In this document: positions 39,418 to 51,576 of the stretch, piece by piece
Numbering within the stretch: position 1 is the first letter of the stretch
How the letters are laid out: every line of letters starts with the position of its first letter
Assembly (NCBI GenBank): GCA_038373865.1
Contig: JAXGGA010001041.1
Coordinates: 62,001 to 126,000, forward strand
DNA length: 64,000 nt
Direction: 5' to 3'
Origin: Uloborus plumipes
Taxonomy: Eukaryota > Arthropoda > Arachnida > Araneae > Uloboridae
Notes under the pieces: generated by a model
The model's database searches: none
What the model was told of the DNA's origin: nothing
The model's input: the letters and a program-made list of their open reading frames with translations, nothing else
Translations under genes and position numbers: made by a program

Positions 39418-40648
39418 CAGGGACGTGCCGTCTGGGTAGGCAAGGTAGGCAGTGCCTACCCACCAAGAAAACAGACCAACCTTTTAATTTCATTCAATGA
39501 CAAATAATGCGTTGATTGGAAAAAATATTTAAGTATTACGCTGCAAGTATAGTGAAAAAAAAAAAAAGAATTTTTCCATTTTTGTACAATTGAAAAGCAT
39601 TACCCGTCCCTGCTTTTCGACCTCCGCATCTATACAACGTATAGCATCAAGACACTCACATGCCCTCACTATTTTCCCCTTCGCGTCAGCCAAAGCCACG
39701 ATGAAAGCAGAAACATAAGTGCTTTCCCTGCGCAGGCGACAAGTTTTCTCGCTTCTGTGCAGTTTTAAACTCTGTAAGCTTCGCTCTGTTTCTGCTGGTT
39801 TCTTCGATTCTCCACAGAAAACTAAGGACGTCTCGATTCATGTTTCCTGTGGTGTTTTGTTTTCCATGAAATGTTTTCAGCATTTTCAAATGTTTCGTTT
39901 TTTCATTTGTCATATTGTTTCCCATGTTTCAATTGAAACCTCAGGATAGTTGTTTCGTTTAAACTTTTTGTAAAAAAGACTTACGAAAAAATGCGACAAA
40001 GTATTGAAACACTCATGTCATTAGTACTTGAAAGTAAATTTCAAAAAATTAATTTCGTACTTGATAAGGATGCATTCAACAGCCTAATAAAAAGTACAGA
40101 AACTTTATTGACATTATAAGACTGATAGCATATTTAGCAGACATTTATAGGAACAAGTTTTTGTGACTAATGTATAAAAAATGTGCTTGGTATTATTCTT
40201 GAAAAATTAACTGATCCACCTGTCTCAAGAAACAGAAGTTTTTGCAGTTAATTTTCACTATTTTTACCAGCCACAATCGTTTTTGTAGAGTGAATATTTT
40301 CTGCCATAAAAAGAATTATGGGCTACACAAGGAATAGAATGACAAATTAAGGACTTTTATATCTTATTTTTATATTCATGGAAAAATAAAGTGAATAAAA
40401 TGAGTCAAGCCAACACTTTTTATGAAAGCCATGGATATTTTCAAGACAATGAAAGAAAGTAGAATGGATTTTCTATAGAACTAGATGAATACCTTTTCAC
40501 ATATGTTATACTAGGATAACATAATTATCATCTATATTCATACTGTTTTAATACGGTTAATATCATATGCGTTTTTCAACATATGTATTATTATTCCCCA
40601 AATCATCTCATCTGCCTACCCTGGGCATTTCTTCACGGCACTTGCCTG
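39418..40648. mobile_element. Non-autonomous hAT-like element, 1231 bp
   Basis: The left end is cagggacgtgccgtctgggt followed by aggcaaggtaggcag. The right end, inverted, is caggcaagtgccgtgaagaa and later gggtaggcag. It lies between two TA tracts, which obscures the target duplication. Its first 500 bp are richer in GC than the surroundings. No transposase motif was found. Confidence 0.6.
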
Positions 40649-40654
40649 ATATAT

Positions 40655-40656
<2 letters not shown>

Positions 40657-40747
<91 letters not shown>

Positions 40748-40754
40748 TATATAC
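40657..40754. repeat. (TA)n microsatellite, about 98 bp
   Basis: TA run with a cacac interruption near 40740, abutting the Tc1 N-terminal half. Confidence 0.95.
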
Positions 40755-41160
40755 AATGCCAATTCCAGGACATCATTTCCTGTGCAAATTTCAATCTGTA
40801 ATCCATTACAGAGCAGCTTTTCTCTTGGCGTAAACTAAATTGCCGAACTTATTTACCACTCTATGGACTGTAGATTTTAATCCTGGAGGGTTTTGTTGTC
40901 TGTCCAAAGTGAATAAGCTCATATTTCCAGATTTTGTCCTTTACGTTAGTCCTTTTGTCAGGGTGTCACTTTTGATGGGCGGCCAGCTGATGTTTTACTG
41001 CCATAAGCATTTTTAAGTTGCAAAAAATTGTTTACAACATTATGTGATATGTTTAAAAGTTTACCGACTTCTCTACTCAATTTTCCACCCTTTTTAAATG
41101 CATCAATTTTCCACTGCTTAACTGCTAAGACAGCAAATTTTCCTTAATTACAATGTGATA
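40755..41160 (-). pseudogene. Tc1 transposase, N-terminal half
   Basis: The minus strand reads GKLSREVGKLLNISHNVVNN and NAYGSKTSAGRPSKVTP, the paired helix-turn-helix region of Tc1 transposases. Broken sequence follows, ending in [12 protein letters not shown] next to the TA repeat. The linked C-terminal half is 2 kb away. Several stops are present. Confidence 0.75.
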
Positions 41161-41304
41161 TTCAAATTGTTCAAATACCTCCACAGCAACCAGTATAATC
41201 CAGCAGTAAAACTAAGCAATGATATTTATGCACATTTTTTGCAAATAAATGTAATTCGTGTAAAATTTCTGAAGGCAGACCTATCATTTTGATATGCACT
41301 GATA

Positions 41305-42540
41305 TATGTATATTCCTTAATTGCATTCCTAGGAATTAAAAAAAAAAAAGACTGCTTTATATTCTACTTGCTTTAATTTTGAAAAACAAAAATATTGCCT
41401 CTTCAAAAACAGATTTTTCTGAATCAAAATATCTTTGCCTAACACATCCGCATAGTTTTGCTTTATTTTGAAGGTTATTTATATAAATGCAGGAATATTA
41501 CTTAATTACTGAAAACCAATCAAATTAAGGGATCAGAATATGTGTACAGTTTTAAGTATTGCCAAAGGCTAATTTTCTTTTGCTTCTGTTTGCTTGGGAA
41601 GCTGTTGGCCCTAAGTAGACAAGAAACAGCAAAAACACTATGTTGTATAGCCGAGTAGTAGAAATGAAATGAAAAAATTATTCTTGGTGAAAATTACTGG
41701 TGGGAATGTGTACTTCTTTTCATATGAATATTATTATTTTATTAATTGGTTAAAGTTCATATATTGTTCATTTATCAAATATTTTTATAACAGGTAACAC
41801 AAATTATTCTTGAAATTACTGTAAAATCCCGAAAGTAACCCCCCTCCTTTTCAAAACCAAACAAATACATTTCTGGAGTGGGGGGGGGGGGGGTTATAAT
41901 CGAGATTTAAGATTAAGCATATTAGGGATTTAAGATAAATTTACATTTAGACTGTTACTGTTTGTGATAGTCTTACACTGTTGAATCAAGATATATCATG
42001 ATCTGCGAAGCCCTAGACCTTTTTGGTCATTTCTAATTCAACCAGTCAATATTTCGAATCATGAAATTATTTTTAATTAATTTTGGCTTATTAAGAATGT
42101 AACAGCTAAAGATTTTATCCAATTTTTATTTACTTTCCATTTTTTAATATCCTTTAATCAATTTGCCTTGATCTTTCTTGCAATCAGTAGTTTTTCCAGC
42201 TTGCTTTGATTGTTATTGATACTCTTTCATCAATATAAAATGTTGAAACTTACTATTTGTGTGTGCGTTTTTTTTAATCAAATAACAGAAAGATTAATTT
42301 TTGTTTGTAGAATTATGGGCATGAATTTTCTGTAAATGGTTGATTTCTAAACCCTTACTGATTGAACTTGTTAATTTCAAATTCTAATAGTTTCTTCACC
42401 TTTACCTATCATTTAACTACACAATTTGCAACTTTTTTTTTCATGCATATTTCTGCTTATTTTTAATTATATGTTTAATCTTAATTTTGTTTGTTGATTA
42501 GTAATTTAAAGACTCTTTTTTTTCTTCTAAAATTATGTAG
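41305..42540. other. End of intron 3
   Basis: AT-rich, with a G run at about 41881-41894. No gene. It ends in the acceptor cttctaaaattatgtag at 42540. Confidence 0.6.
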
Positions 42541-42665
42541 GTTGGGTTGAAAACAGGATGTATGGGCGTGATGTGGATTGGTCTGAAAGTGATACTTACC
42601 ATACGTATCATGCTGATCGACAAAAGGTACCACCTCCTACAAAACCGAAGCCTGGAAAACCAAAG
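42541..42665 (+). CDS. RhoGAPp190: p190-type RhoGAP, exon 4
   Basis: 125 bp. It enters with two bases completing a Gly codon and leaves in phase 0. Acceptor attatgtag, donor ccaaag|gtaaaa. The peptide WVENRMYGRDVDWSESDTYH is acidic/aromatic, then PPPTKPKPGKPK is proline/lysine-rich. It follows the 30 kb intron. Because its entry and exit phases differ, skipping it alone would shift the frame. The assignment depends on exact phase agreement with exons 3 and 5. Confidence 0.75.
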
Positions 42666-43249
42666 GTAAAAATGTTGAATATGCTACAGAAAGTTTTTTT
42701 ATGCACTGTATGCTATATTCTAAAAGAAGGGGATGTTTTTAAAAGTTTATTGATCTTTGTTTGTTTTTTATATTCTTAAAAATTAAGTTAATTATAGATG
42801 GTAAATGTTTAGTTTGTGCAGAAAAATATTACAGTGTGGTTATGTAACATTCATGCTTACTGTAGGATTATAGTACACTCTAAAAGTCACAGATCAACAA
42901 AGTTAGTTGAAGAAAGTGTTATTCCTTAATGCAATATGTTTTAAAACAATTTTCCTAAGTGTATCACAAGTTGCATATTCCAGCACTATAAAATTAATGT
43001 ATCTGTGACATATAAACATTTTTTGAACAAAATATGTCTAATCTTTGTTGTCAAATAATTCTAATAGATGAAAATTTTCAAAATTTGTGAATGTTCTTTA
43101 GTCTATAGCCTTGATTTTTGGAAGCTTACTATGTTTGGAAAAATTCTCATTCTCTAGTTACTAATTTTTCCAGTGCTCCATTCTTTCCTGATATCTGGAA
43201 GCGATTTTTATAACTGCTTCTTTTGGTTGTTCGTTTCTCCTACTCTTTT
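42666..43249. other. Intron 4, first part
   Basis: AT-rich. Nothing recognised before the Penelope-like relic. Confidence 0.55.
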
Positions 43250-43470
43250 TGCTTCCGTTCTTTTGATAGATTGTCCTCGGGGCTGACTCTCAGACTGTTA
43301 ATTGGTCGGTTGTTGTTTTTTTGGTGTGAATTCCCATTTGGTATACATACCGGGTGTCCATGTGGGGACGTTTTAGTTCCTCTCATGGCTTTACTGTAGT
43401 GTGGTGAGCTTTTTATATTAATGAAGAGGCTCCATTGTAGCCTCGAAATAGCTATATGCTGATGATATTT
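43250..43470 (+). mobile_element. Penelope-like 3'-end relic with degenerate hammerhead
   Basis: The + strand block 43417-43463 has ttaatga, then a strong six-pair stem gaggct/agcctc, then gaaa and tagctatatgct. The last part matches the 3' end of the Penelope-like element at 62443-62505 (gaaatagctatctgct). The first box has lost the canonical CTGATGA. About 160 bp upstream (gtcctcggggctgactctca onward) is richer in GC and may belong to the same relic. No reverse transcriptase coding remains. Confidence 0.5.
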
Positions 43471-43938
43471 TTTAAAAATTACTTTGATTTTTCACTTCAT
43501 ATTTTAACTTAAAGCTTATTTGATCATTTTTTATTTCATATTCAATATTATTATTAAAAAAATATTTTTTGATACTTCATGTGTAATTTCTTCTTCTTCT
43601 TCTTCTTATTATTATTATTATTATTTTGTACTTTAAAGCATTTCTTTTCTATTTTTTCTCATGTCACAAAAATGAATTACATGCTTTAAATTTGGATAAA
43701 TATTAAACACATTTTGGGAATTTTTTTTGCCAACCTATTGTTAAAAATACCTTCCTAAATCTTCTTTTTTTTTGTGTTTTTGGATTTGCAGAGTTTATAT
43801 TCTGTTTAATGATAAAAATTAATTTTGTTTAAAATTGTGTCTTTAAATGTTTTTACTGATTATATTTTGCAACAATCATTGTTTGATAAATATAATCATT
43901 TGAAATGAGCTTATGAACTTTTTAAATGTCTCTTTTAG
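43471..43938. other. Intron 4, last part
   Basis: AT-rich with (CTT)n/(ATT)n at about 43590-43625. It ends in the acceptor tgtctcttttag at 43938. Confidence 0.6.
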
Positions 43939-44106
43939 CCAAAAAAGATAGATCTGAAGCAATATGGTCACTTAACTGATGCAATTGGAAGAATAAATTT
44001 AACATCTCATAAATCTGGAGCTACTCTTCCTAAGGTTGGTTTAGTTCATGCTCCTTTGGCTACTCCTGAAAGCATGGATCTTGGCAATGAATATGCTCAA
44101 GTTAAG
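43939..44106 (+). CDS. RhoGAPp190: p190-type RhoGAP, exon 5
   Basis: 168 bp, exactly 56 codons, phase 0 at both ends, so it is a possible cassette exon. Acceptor tctcttttag, donor gttaag|gttaaa. The peptide starts PKKIDLKQYGHLTDAIGRIN, directly extending the basic end of exon 4. It ends DLGNEYAQVK. There is no catalytic motif. Continuous frame with exons 4 and 6, plus polypyrimidine-AG and GT borders, support it. Confidence 0.75.
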
Positions 44107-44485
44107 GTTAAAAATAATTTATCATTACTGTTCAGTATTAAACTTAATATCAATGCATTATATATGAATACGAATGCATATATACCGCCAGACTTCTATG
44201 CAAAGAAGTTGTACATTCAATGTAAAAGTTATAATTAACATTCTTTGAATTCTAACATAATTATAAAAAGTGTTGAATTTCATTATTTTTTTCATAAATT
44301 GTATCGTTAACTGATGTTTAATTCTTTATTAAGAGTAATGTAAAAATATTGCAGTTCTGAAATTAACCTGTATTTTAAAATGTAACACTCAAGTTTTTTT
44401 TCTTAATTTAAAATAGAAGGTTTTGTAGTTACTGTGATTTTGCAGTACTTTTACTAAATTCAGTAAATTTTTTGAAAAAGAGGAA
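44107..44485. other. Intron 5, first part
   Basis: AT-rich. Nothing recognised. Confidence 0.55.
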
Positions 44486-46110
44486 AACCGTATTATCTGC
44501 AGTACCTAAAATCAGACTAAAAAAAAATCTTTTAATAATTTGCTGATAATAAGATAACAAAAACCAAGTTGATTTTTATTTAACATACAATCTGAGCAAG
44601 TAAATTAACATGAAGTAATGAGATTTCTGAGCTATAATAATCAAAATTATTCTAAAACATAAAGATTTATTCTTGAAATCTTGATTATAGTATGCTATTT
44701 ACTTTAAGACGATGACTGAATTAAGACTAAGGTGCAAACAATGTAGTGTTGCACAAATTACGGCTGCCTCATTGTCTCTAATGTTGTTTATTTTATGCAG
44801 CTCAGGATTTGAAATAAGGTTCAATTTTGAGGGGGGAATTCCCCCCTTTACTTCTAATTTCAGGGGGGATTTTTTGAATCTGGTGGGGGGGGGGAAGAGA
44901 ATATAAATTTTCATTAAGTCCGACATGCTACAGCTTGGTGAAGAAAAAAGCTGAACTTTTCGCGTAATAAATAAAACGTCAAAAATCAACATTTAAGATG
45001 GTGATTAATGTACTCACAATCAAGGAGGTAATAGAATATTTTTCTTTTTGATTTTTTTTAAATATAAATATTGTTTTTTTTTATTCAAGATTTTAGAAAC
45101 TTTAGATGCTAAAGACTTCTATTCATAAAAACAATTAAAATTTTGTTAAAACAGTTTTTTTTTTCTAAAATTTATCAGATTTGAACACTGAACTTTATAT
45201 TTCAAATGAAAGAACAGTGTTGATTTTCACAATGCCTTTTTTACTTGAGTCATCAATTAAAACGTCAGCCTCTTGCGATTTAAATTTAAAATTTATTGAT
45301 TTTGATAACAATTCATACCGGAATTATTTTATTCTAAGCTAGGGATATCACGAAATTTACCGCTGTCGGAAACAACGATCGACATTTTTGAATAGAAATG
45401 TACTTAACGTGAATAACAAAAATTATTAGTTTGTTTGCAATTTTAATTTATTTAAAAATGATGAAGTACAAGAAATATTGGATCGCTTAAAAAAAGACTC
45501 AAGAAAGAACTTTAAAAAATGCGCACAAAAGCCATCCCCTCCCCGATGAATTGAATCGTCAAAACAAAATCTCTTTTCCTGGCGTAGTGTAAACAGCCTA
45601 CGCGCATTCCACACATGCGCAGAACCTTCTTCGCAAAGATCGGTTAAATAGCCAAGGAATGCGCCAAGAGAGTAGTAGGTGAACTTTGAACTCTGCTGGC
45701 GTTAGGTACATGACGTCACTCATTGGCAGGGAAGCATCGGAGAGAGTTATTTATTGCCAAGAATGGTAATCACCAAGATCAAAGCTAAAATGCAACTGGG
45801 CATCTGGACATCGCTTGCTGAAGGAATGTTTTCGGTCGGCACTGCCTCACTGCTACGCTACAAGATTTTTTCTTTCTTTACTCGGCTTTCCGTGGCTGGA
45901 CTTCGTTGTCCTGTTGAAGAAAATAACGGGGGAAAATCCCGCACAGCCTTTTCTTTTGTGCGGGATTTTTCGATTCTGTGCGTGTTTCGCGCAATCCCGC
46001 ACGCTGTTTCCAACCCTGCAGCTTGTATTGCAGAAAAGGAGACGACGACATAAGGCTACGTAAAATAAACTACATTACAGATTCAAATTATGTAAAATAA
46101 ACAACATAAC
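44486..46110. mobile_element. MITE family X, copy 2, interrupted by a TIR element
   Basis: Matches copy 1 at 25712-26211 before and after a 1.2 kb insertion. Before it, caaagatttattcttgaaat-type blocks occur (near 44661). After it, ggctacgtaaaataaac and cagattcaa occur (near 46053). The right terminus is degraded, so the end is approximate. Confidence 0.65.
44803..46018. mobile_element. hAT-like element, 1216 bp, inside MITE X
   Basis: The left end is caggatttgaaata. The right end, inverted, is cagggttggaaaca. A 5 bp duplication, cagct, lies at 44798-44802 and 46019-46023, which is shorter than the usual 8 bp. The right half (about 45530-46018) is CpG-rich compared with the region, and includes tgacgtca near 45712. 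No transposase was recognised. Confidence 0.6.
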
Positions 46111-47120
46111 AGACAACGAAACCATCTGTGGTAATGAATCCTGCTGTAAATTGAGTTTCAATTGAATTTTTAGCGTTGTGGGGGGGAAAAGCATAAATAA
46201 TCACATTTGAGCAAAGAAATTAAAGCAAATGTACTTCATTTATTTTGGATTTTATTTGAAATGGTATTTAAATGTGTAGATGATTATAATAAATGTCACT
46301 AGAAGATTAATGCTGTAACAAGTTCTGAATACATTTTTTTCGTAATAAAATAAACAATGTGATAAAAATAAATAAATTGATAAAAATGAGAAAAAAAACT
46401 ATTTGCATGCCCAAAAGTAGTATTTAAAGGTTTTTCAACTTATGCAGTCTTCGTTATTACTGTTTAATTTGAATGAGGCTGTTATTGGTAAAAAGGTTCC
46501 CCACCTTTGGTCTATCTCATTACGAATTCTTTCAAAGACCTAGTTTTAATGATAGTAATGAGATTATGAAGACAAAGAAGAAATAAGAGGGTGTCCTCAT
46601 ACATGATCAAGCGATTTAAAGCATAAAATTTCAAAAAACTATCTTTTTGCAAATGCCAACCAAGAAGCAAATTTGAAAATTTCAAATATATAACGAAATT
46701 AAAGACTAAAAATCTGTCAAATTTAAAATGGATACATATCTTTATTTGCTCACGGATAGAGATATTCAGTTAATCACTAGTCTGGATAATGTATTGGAAG
46801 CACATGACTTTTTTTGAGTTTGTCCTTTATCTATAAAATATTTACATTTATTTTTATCTGCAAACCCCCCTTTTAAGAATTTAATGTTGCATTGAAATTA
46901 AAGTTTTACTAATTTTTTTGCTTCGATTAAGAAAATAATCATTAGCAAAACCCGTATCAAAGCCTCAGGAATCCCTAGGGCTCTGCCGAACCCAGATTGA
47001 AGACTTCTATTCTAAGGAAAGTTTAGTTGAATTAAACAACTTGTAAGAAAACATTTTTTAAAGAGTTTTAAAATATGTATGTGCATGAATAAGCTTTTAA
47101 TATGAAATCATTACTTTTAG
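46111..47120. other. Intron 5, last part
   Basis: AT-rich. Nothing recognised. It ends in the acceptor attacttttag at 47120. Confidence 0.55.
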
Positions 47121-47256
47121 GATGCAGTTCACCTTTTTTCAGCAGATAGAAATGACTATGAGTATGCTGTTGTTCATAATGCTTTACCTGATAGCAAGCC
47201 TCACCGAATTAGATCATTAACTCGAAAACATGGCAATCGAGAAACTTTTGATCGTG
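47121..47256 (+). CDS. RhoGAPp190: p190-type RhoGAP, exon 6
   Basis: 136 bp, entering in phase 0 and leaving in phase 1. Acceptor attacttttag, donor cgtg|gtgaga. The peptide begins DAVHLFSADRNDYEYAVVHN and continues LPDSKPHRIRSLTRKHGNR, then ETFDR. The acidic tyrosine cluster NDYEYAVV is a plausible tyrosine-kinase or SH2 site, which is inference only. The last Gly codon is completed by exon 7. Confidence 0.75.
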
Positions 47257-48420
47257 GTGAGAAAAACTATATTTTATGACATTAAGCACTAATTTTACAT
47301 TCTTCGAAAACTTTGTTTTTAACAGAACTACTTACCAGGGTTTGTACTAGGTAGCAGGATTATGCAATTCCTGCAACTTTTCCTAAAACCTCAATCAGGA
47401 TAGAAATCCGTTTGTTGCTGTTCCCTCTGTTTACCAATTGGCAGATATACGCTGTAAAGATAACAAAATTTTCAATTTTGGATTTTTCAATTTTTCATAT
47501 TTGTTTTAGCAAGACTGTCAATTTAAATGGAATGGATGAAAATAAATATTAAAACTCTAATTTTTTTATTATCAAAGAACATAAAATGTAGGACTTAAGT
47601 CACAAAGAAACAGAAGGTAAAAAGTTTGAGTAGTGTTATTCTTGTGCTTTGCTGAACACTGAAAAAAATTTGGAACGTTAAGCTTATCTTCTGCTTCTAG
47701 TTTTGTGGCAAACAAAATGTATTTTTAAATCTTTTTAGTGCTGAAGCTGCACTAAAACTTATTCCTTGTCTGCAATTTTTAAACTTTTTTTTTTTGGAAA
47801 CATTGAGATACTTATAAAGGGAATCATGTGATTGCATACTAATCAAGTCAATGACTATCAAGTTCCTTAAAGTAAAAAAAAAATCTTACAATGTTATTGA
47901 ATACTGCCATAAAAATGAGATATGTCATAAGAATAATGTTTTCCTTTTTCTTTTTGCATATAGTTTCAAGATTATTTATATGAATGGAAAAGTATTACTT
48001 TCACTTTTAGGTATATAAATATACTGTCAAACTTGTTATCACTACCCAAGTAGCACACTTCGTTTTTTAAAGCTTATAAAATGGTTATTAACGTTGTGAC
48101 ACCGTATTAAAAACGCTTATAAAACGTTTAAACGTTTTTTGTGCTACCTGGGTAATGTCTGATATATTCATGTTTTAGAATCAGCTGATGCGTGTATTTG
48201 TTGAGTAACAACTGTCAAAATGTTCACATATTTCTAAAATCACTCTTCTTTTTCATTGAAAAGCAAATTGATTCTAACACAAAAAATCAACTTTTGGTTT
48301 GAATTCGTGCACAAATCCACTATGATGAAGCTATTTATCTTCAGACATAGAGTAATTTTCCTTTAACTTCAACTTGCTTCTTTTGCTTCATGTTGTTGTA
48401 ATGGTATTATAATTTAAACA
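47257..48420. other. Intron 6, first part
   Basis: AT-rich. A short inverted phrase around acccaagtagcaca (48043) and tgtgctacctgggt (48138) suggests a small degraded MITE of about 110 bp. Nothing else was seen. Confidence 0.5.
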
Positions 48421-48964
48421 TACACCCTGTCCCAAAAATATAGACACAAGTATAAAATACAATACTATAAAAGTATGAACAAGGTGATTTTAACTTTATA
48501 TGTGTATAGTAATAAACAGTATGTAAAACACGAGATAGGTTTAGTTTATTAGAAAAAAAAATGTGTTGATTTTAGAAAAACAGAATATAGGGTGTCTCAT
48601 AATTATAGATTTTTTTAATTTATAAATTGTATTTAAGTTTGAGAAAAACAGCAACAAATGTTATATGCAAATATGCGGTTTTCCATCAAACGTATCAAGT
48701 TTTGTATTACATGTGGGTAGTTCATAGTGGATCATATTGTTGGTGCGACATAGATGACAAAACATATATGTTTTCAAACATCGACCTTTTTTTTTTTCAA
48801 TATGTATTTCATACAAATTTGAATGTATAGCAACTCTATCGCACCTTGTCACATCATTCATTTGAAGATATGTCGCAATTTTCTTTTGGCTCCTGAAAAA
48901 GCATTGACTATAAGACATCGGTGGTAATTATACAAAACTTTCCTGTGTGAGACATATGATGCTA

Positions 48965-49335
48965 TTACAGTTACAATTTCTGATTAATAATGTAACTTTT
49001 TTGTAGCATATTTTTGTGAAACTTTATTTTTTTTCCTCAAATATAAAAGTATCGACAGCAAGAAAAACGTCCATCACAAAACAACGGCAATTGAAAAATA
49101 TCGGTAATAAAACATAGATTGTAATAAAATAATTTTTTTTTCTAATGAGTAACTACTTATTGACGATGTAACATTTCCCCCCATGTTTTTATGAAATTCA
49201 GAAAACTGTATACAATGAGATAAATACTGCAACTGCTGATTAACAATATAAAGTTTTCAGCAGATGTAATTATCGCACATTTTAACGAATCTTTTTTGCT
49301 AAAATACAAAACATCAACATCGAAAAAAAACCCCA
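48965..49335. repeat. Two diverged direct repeats inside the left Tc1 arm
   Basis: Blocks near 48965-49085 and 49230-49335 share (c)tgattaa-aatgtaac/ataaag and end in atc(g/a)aca(g/t)c(a/g)a-gaaaaa patterns. They have no counterpart in the right arm, so this is probably a separate small insertion. Confidence 0.4.
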
Positions 49336-49472
49336 AACATCATGCTTGAAAAACATAGACCATAAAACATCAATATTTCCAAAACATTGACATTGATGCC
49401 GCACCTCTAGTTTATACCATGCTTGCTCTATCGCTGCTTTGAGGTCCATTGCCAAAAAATACTGGCTCCCAT

Positions 49473-49880
49473 TTACATGTAGTTTTTTTCTAGATGTTCC
49501 TGCACATTTCCATTAAAATTTAAGTTAAGATTAATCAATGTCCAATTTATGACACTGTTATTTTTTGTAATCAACCACATATTCGTTGAGTTATACACAT
49601 GAGTAGGATCTTTGTCTTGCTGAAATACACAGATTAGTCCTTCTAGCAAAATCTGCATAAAAAATGATTCTCTAATATTTGCTGATAGTCCTGAAAGTTC
49701 ATTTTCTTGCCACAAATTGCCAAAATGTTTTTCCATTGAATCCCAAACCACCCGCTGTCATTACTGATCCCCCACCTTGCTATCTACTAGAAAAACGTGT
49801 TTGTTTCTTACATCATGCTAATAAAATATATATTCATGATCCATCCCAGTTCCACTTTTACTTGTTACTATAAGCAAGTA
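49473..49880 (-). pseudogene. Tc1 transposase C-terminal fragment, left arm
   Basis: The minus strand reads KWNWDG, then TRFSSR and QGGGSVM in broken frames. The open piece 49473-49751 follows: LWQENELSGLSANI, ICVFQQDKDPTHVYNS with the second catalytic Asp. The DD34E Glu region is lost. A weaker match continues to the left end, including tacaaaacttgatacgtttg on the minus strand. Confidence 0.7.
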
Positions 49881-50230
49881 TTAGGGGACCATTTTATTTG
49901 GATACATGATTTGTTTGGAGGACCAAACTGTGTATTTTAGCAAGACAAAGCACCTACTCATGTGTCTTAACTCAAGAAATATGTTGTTTAATATGAATAA
50001 TATCAATGTTTTGGACTGGCCATCACTTAGTCCAGGGGTCTCCAACCTTTTTTACTCGGGGGCCAAATTGAAAATTTTTGGAAGCGAAGCGGGCCAACGG
50101 TCCAAAAATAGTTCAGTTCAGATGTTTTTTTTTGTAACATTACGTAAACTTGTAAAATTTAGAGAGCAGTTCAGAAAACTGAAATAAAAGTCATTTTTTC
50201 CCACAAAATGTATTTTACTCTCCAAAAGGA

Positions 50231-50233
<3 letters not shown>

Positions 50234-50268
<35 letters not shown>
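50234..50268. repeat. Poly(A) tract, 35 bp
   Basis: Uninterrupted A run inside the hAT element, on the transposase 3' side. Confidence 0.95.
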
Positions 50269-50270
<2 letters not shown>

Positions 50271-50386
50271 AAAAACTAAATCCTTGCAATGTCAAATCAA
50301 TTTTATTAAATGAATTTTATGTATTAATAATGTTAAGAAACGAAACAATAAATGAGGACAGAGCAAGTGAACGCTTAGGACAATTT

Positions 50387-50671
50387 TTAAAGAAAAGATT
50401 GCATTTGTTTGCCTCTTAAAGTTTCAGTCCATTTAGGGTCAAACTTTGTAGTTCCGATCATTAAAGATGGTTTTAAATGCTCATTTGATAAAGAGGATCT
50501 GTACTTAGATTTAACATACTTCATTTTTGAAAATGTCTGCTCACACTTGTAGGTAGACCCAAAAAGAGAAAACATAACTCGTGCGTGATTTTTTACGTTC
50601 TTAAAGTCTTTTTCCGGGAGAGAACTGAGCAGTCTTGAGTGAGTCATTGGTAGTAAGTTCGATGACTTCAA
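50387..50671 (-). pseudogene. hAT transposase, C-terminal dimerisation domain
   Basis: The open piece contains KNVKNHARVMFSLFGSTYKC, then EQTFSKMKYVKSKYRSSLS, then NEHLKPSLMIGTTKFDPKW. This is the conserved C-terminal block of hAT transposases, close to the group that includes GTF2IRD2/ZBED-type domesticated proteins. Upstream on the minus strand (50672-50976) a broken continuation is likely. The N-terminal zinc finger and catalytic core are missing, so it is inactive. Confidence 0.85.
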
Positions 50672-50976
50672 GTTGGATTTTAGCCGGCACTTGGTCTATA
50701 TCACAGTTAAAAGGGTTTTGAAAAACCTGGATATCATCTGATGCACGGTCTTAGTCTTCAAAACGGCTCTTAAATTCTTCTCGTAGGTTAGACATGATAT
50801 CCAAAACGTATTCTTTGGGAACAGAAGCAGTAAGTACTTAATGCACCCAAGTTTTTACCCGTTTCAAAGTGATCAAAGTTCATTGATGCCTAAATGCTTC
50901 TCGAAAAGCATGAGTTTTTGTCTGAAAGCTTTGACATGCCAGTATAAGTCACAAATTGAGGAGTTTCCCCCTTGCA

Positions 50977-51576
50977 TTAACCCCTTCCAGGCTCATTTTA
51001 TTTCGGGATTGCGGATCAAAAAATGTCAATTTTTTTTATGCTTATTTTCATACATACATATCTTTTTAAACATAATAGCATCATTCGCATGCAACATTTC
51101 CTACAAATAAATGTAAAAATATCTATTTAAATAAATGAGTAATTTCGGGATTACGGATCAAAAAATGTCAATTTTTTAGGCTTATTTTCATACATACATA
51201 TCTTTTTCACATAATAGCATCATTCGCATGCAACATTTCCTAAAAATAAATGTAAAAATATCTATTTAAATAAATGAGTAATAAATGAGTATTTACTTGT
51301 AAAGTTGGCTTTCTGTATGGCAGAAATCATTATACTTTGGAGTTGGCTTACTCTTATCTTATATCTACAGCTCAAAACACTGTATAGTTATGTTATCCAG
51401 TAGCAACAATAGTAAATGAAAGCATCCTTAACCATAAAAGGGACATGTGAAATAATTCGGGAAGGACTGGTTGTGCAGTGTTAATTTTCACAGTGCCTGA
51501 GCTACACTCGGAATGAGCCAGAATGGAACATTTCGCTTGCCCGAGTCCAGCTCGGGAAAAGCCGGGAAGGGGTTAA
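50977..51576. mobile_element. TTAA-flanked element (piggyBac-like), inside the hAT element
   Basis: TTAA at 50977-50980 and 51573-51576. The left end is ccccttccaggctcatttta. The right end, inverted, is ccccttcccggcttttcccg. It includes a tandem pair of about 142 bp units (51001-51142 and 51143-51282) sharing tttcgggatt-cggatcaaaa and gcatcattcgcatgcaacat. No transposase was seen. Confidence 0.75.
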
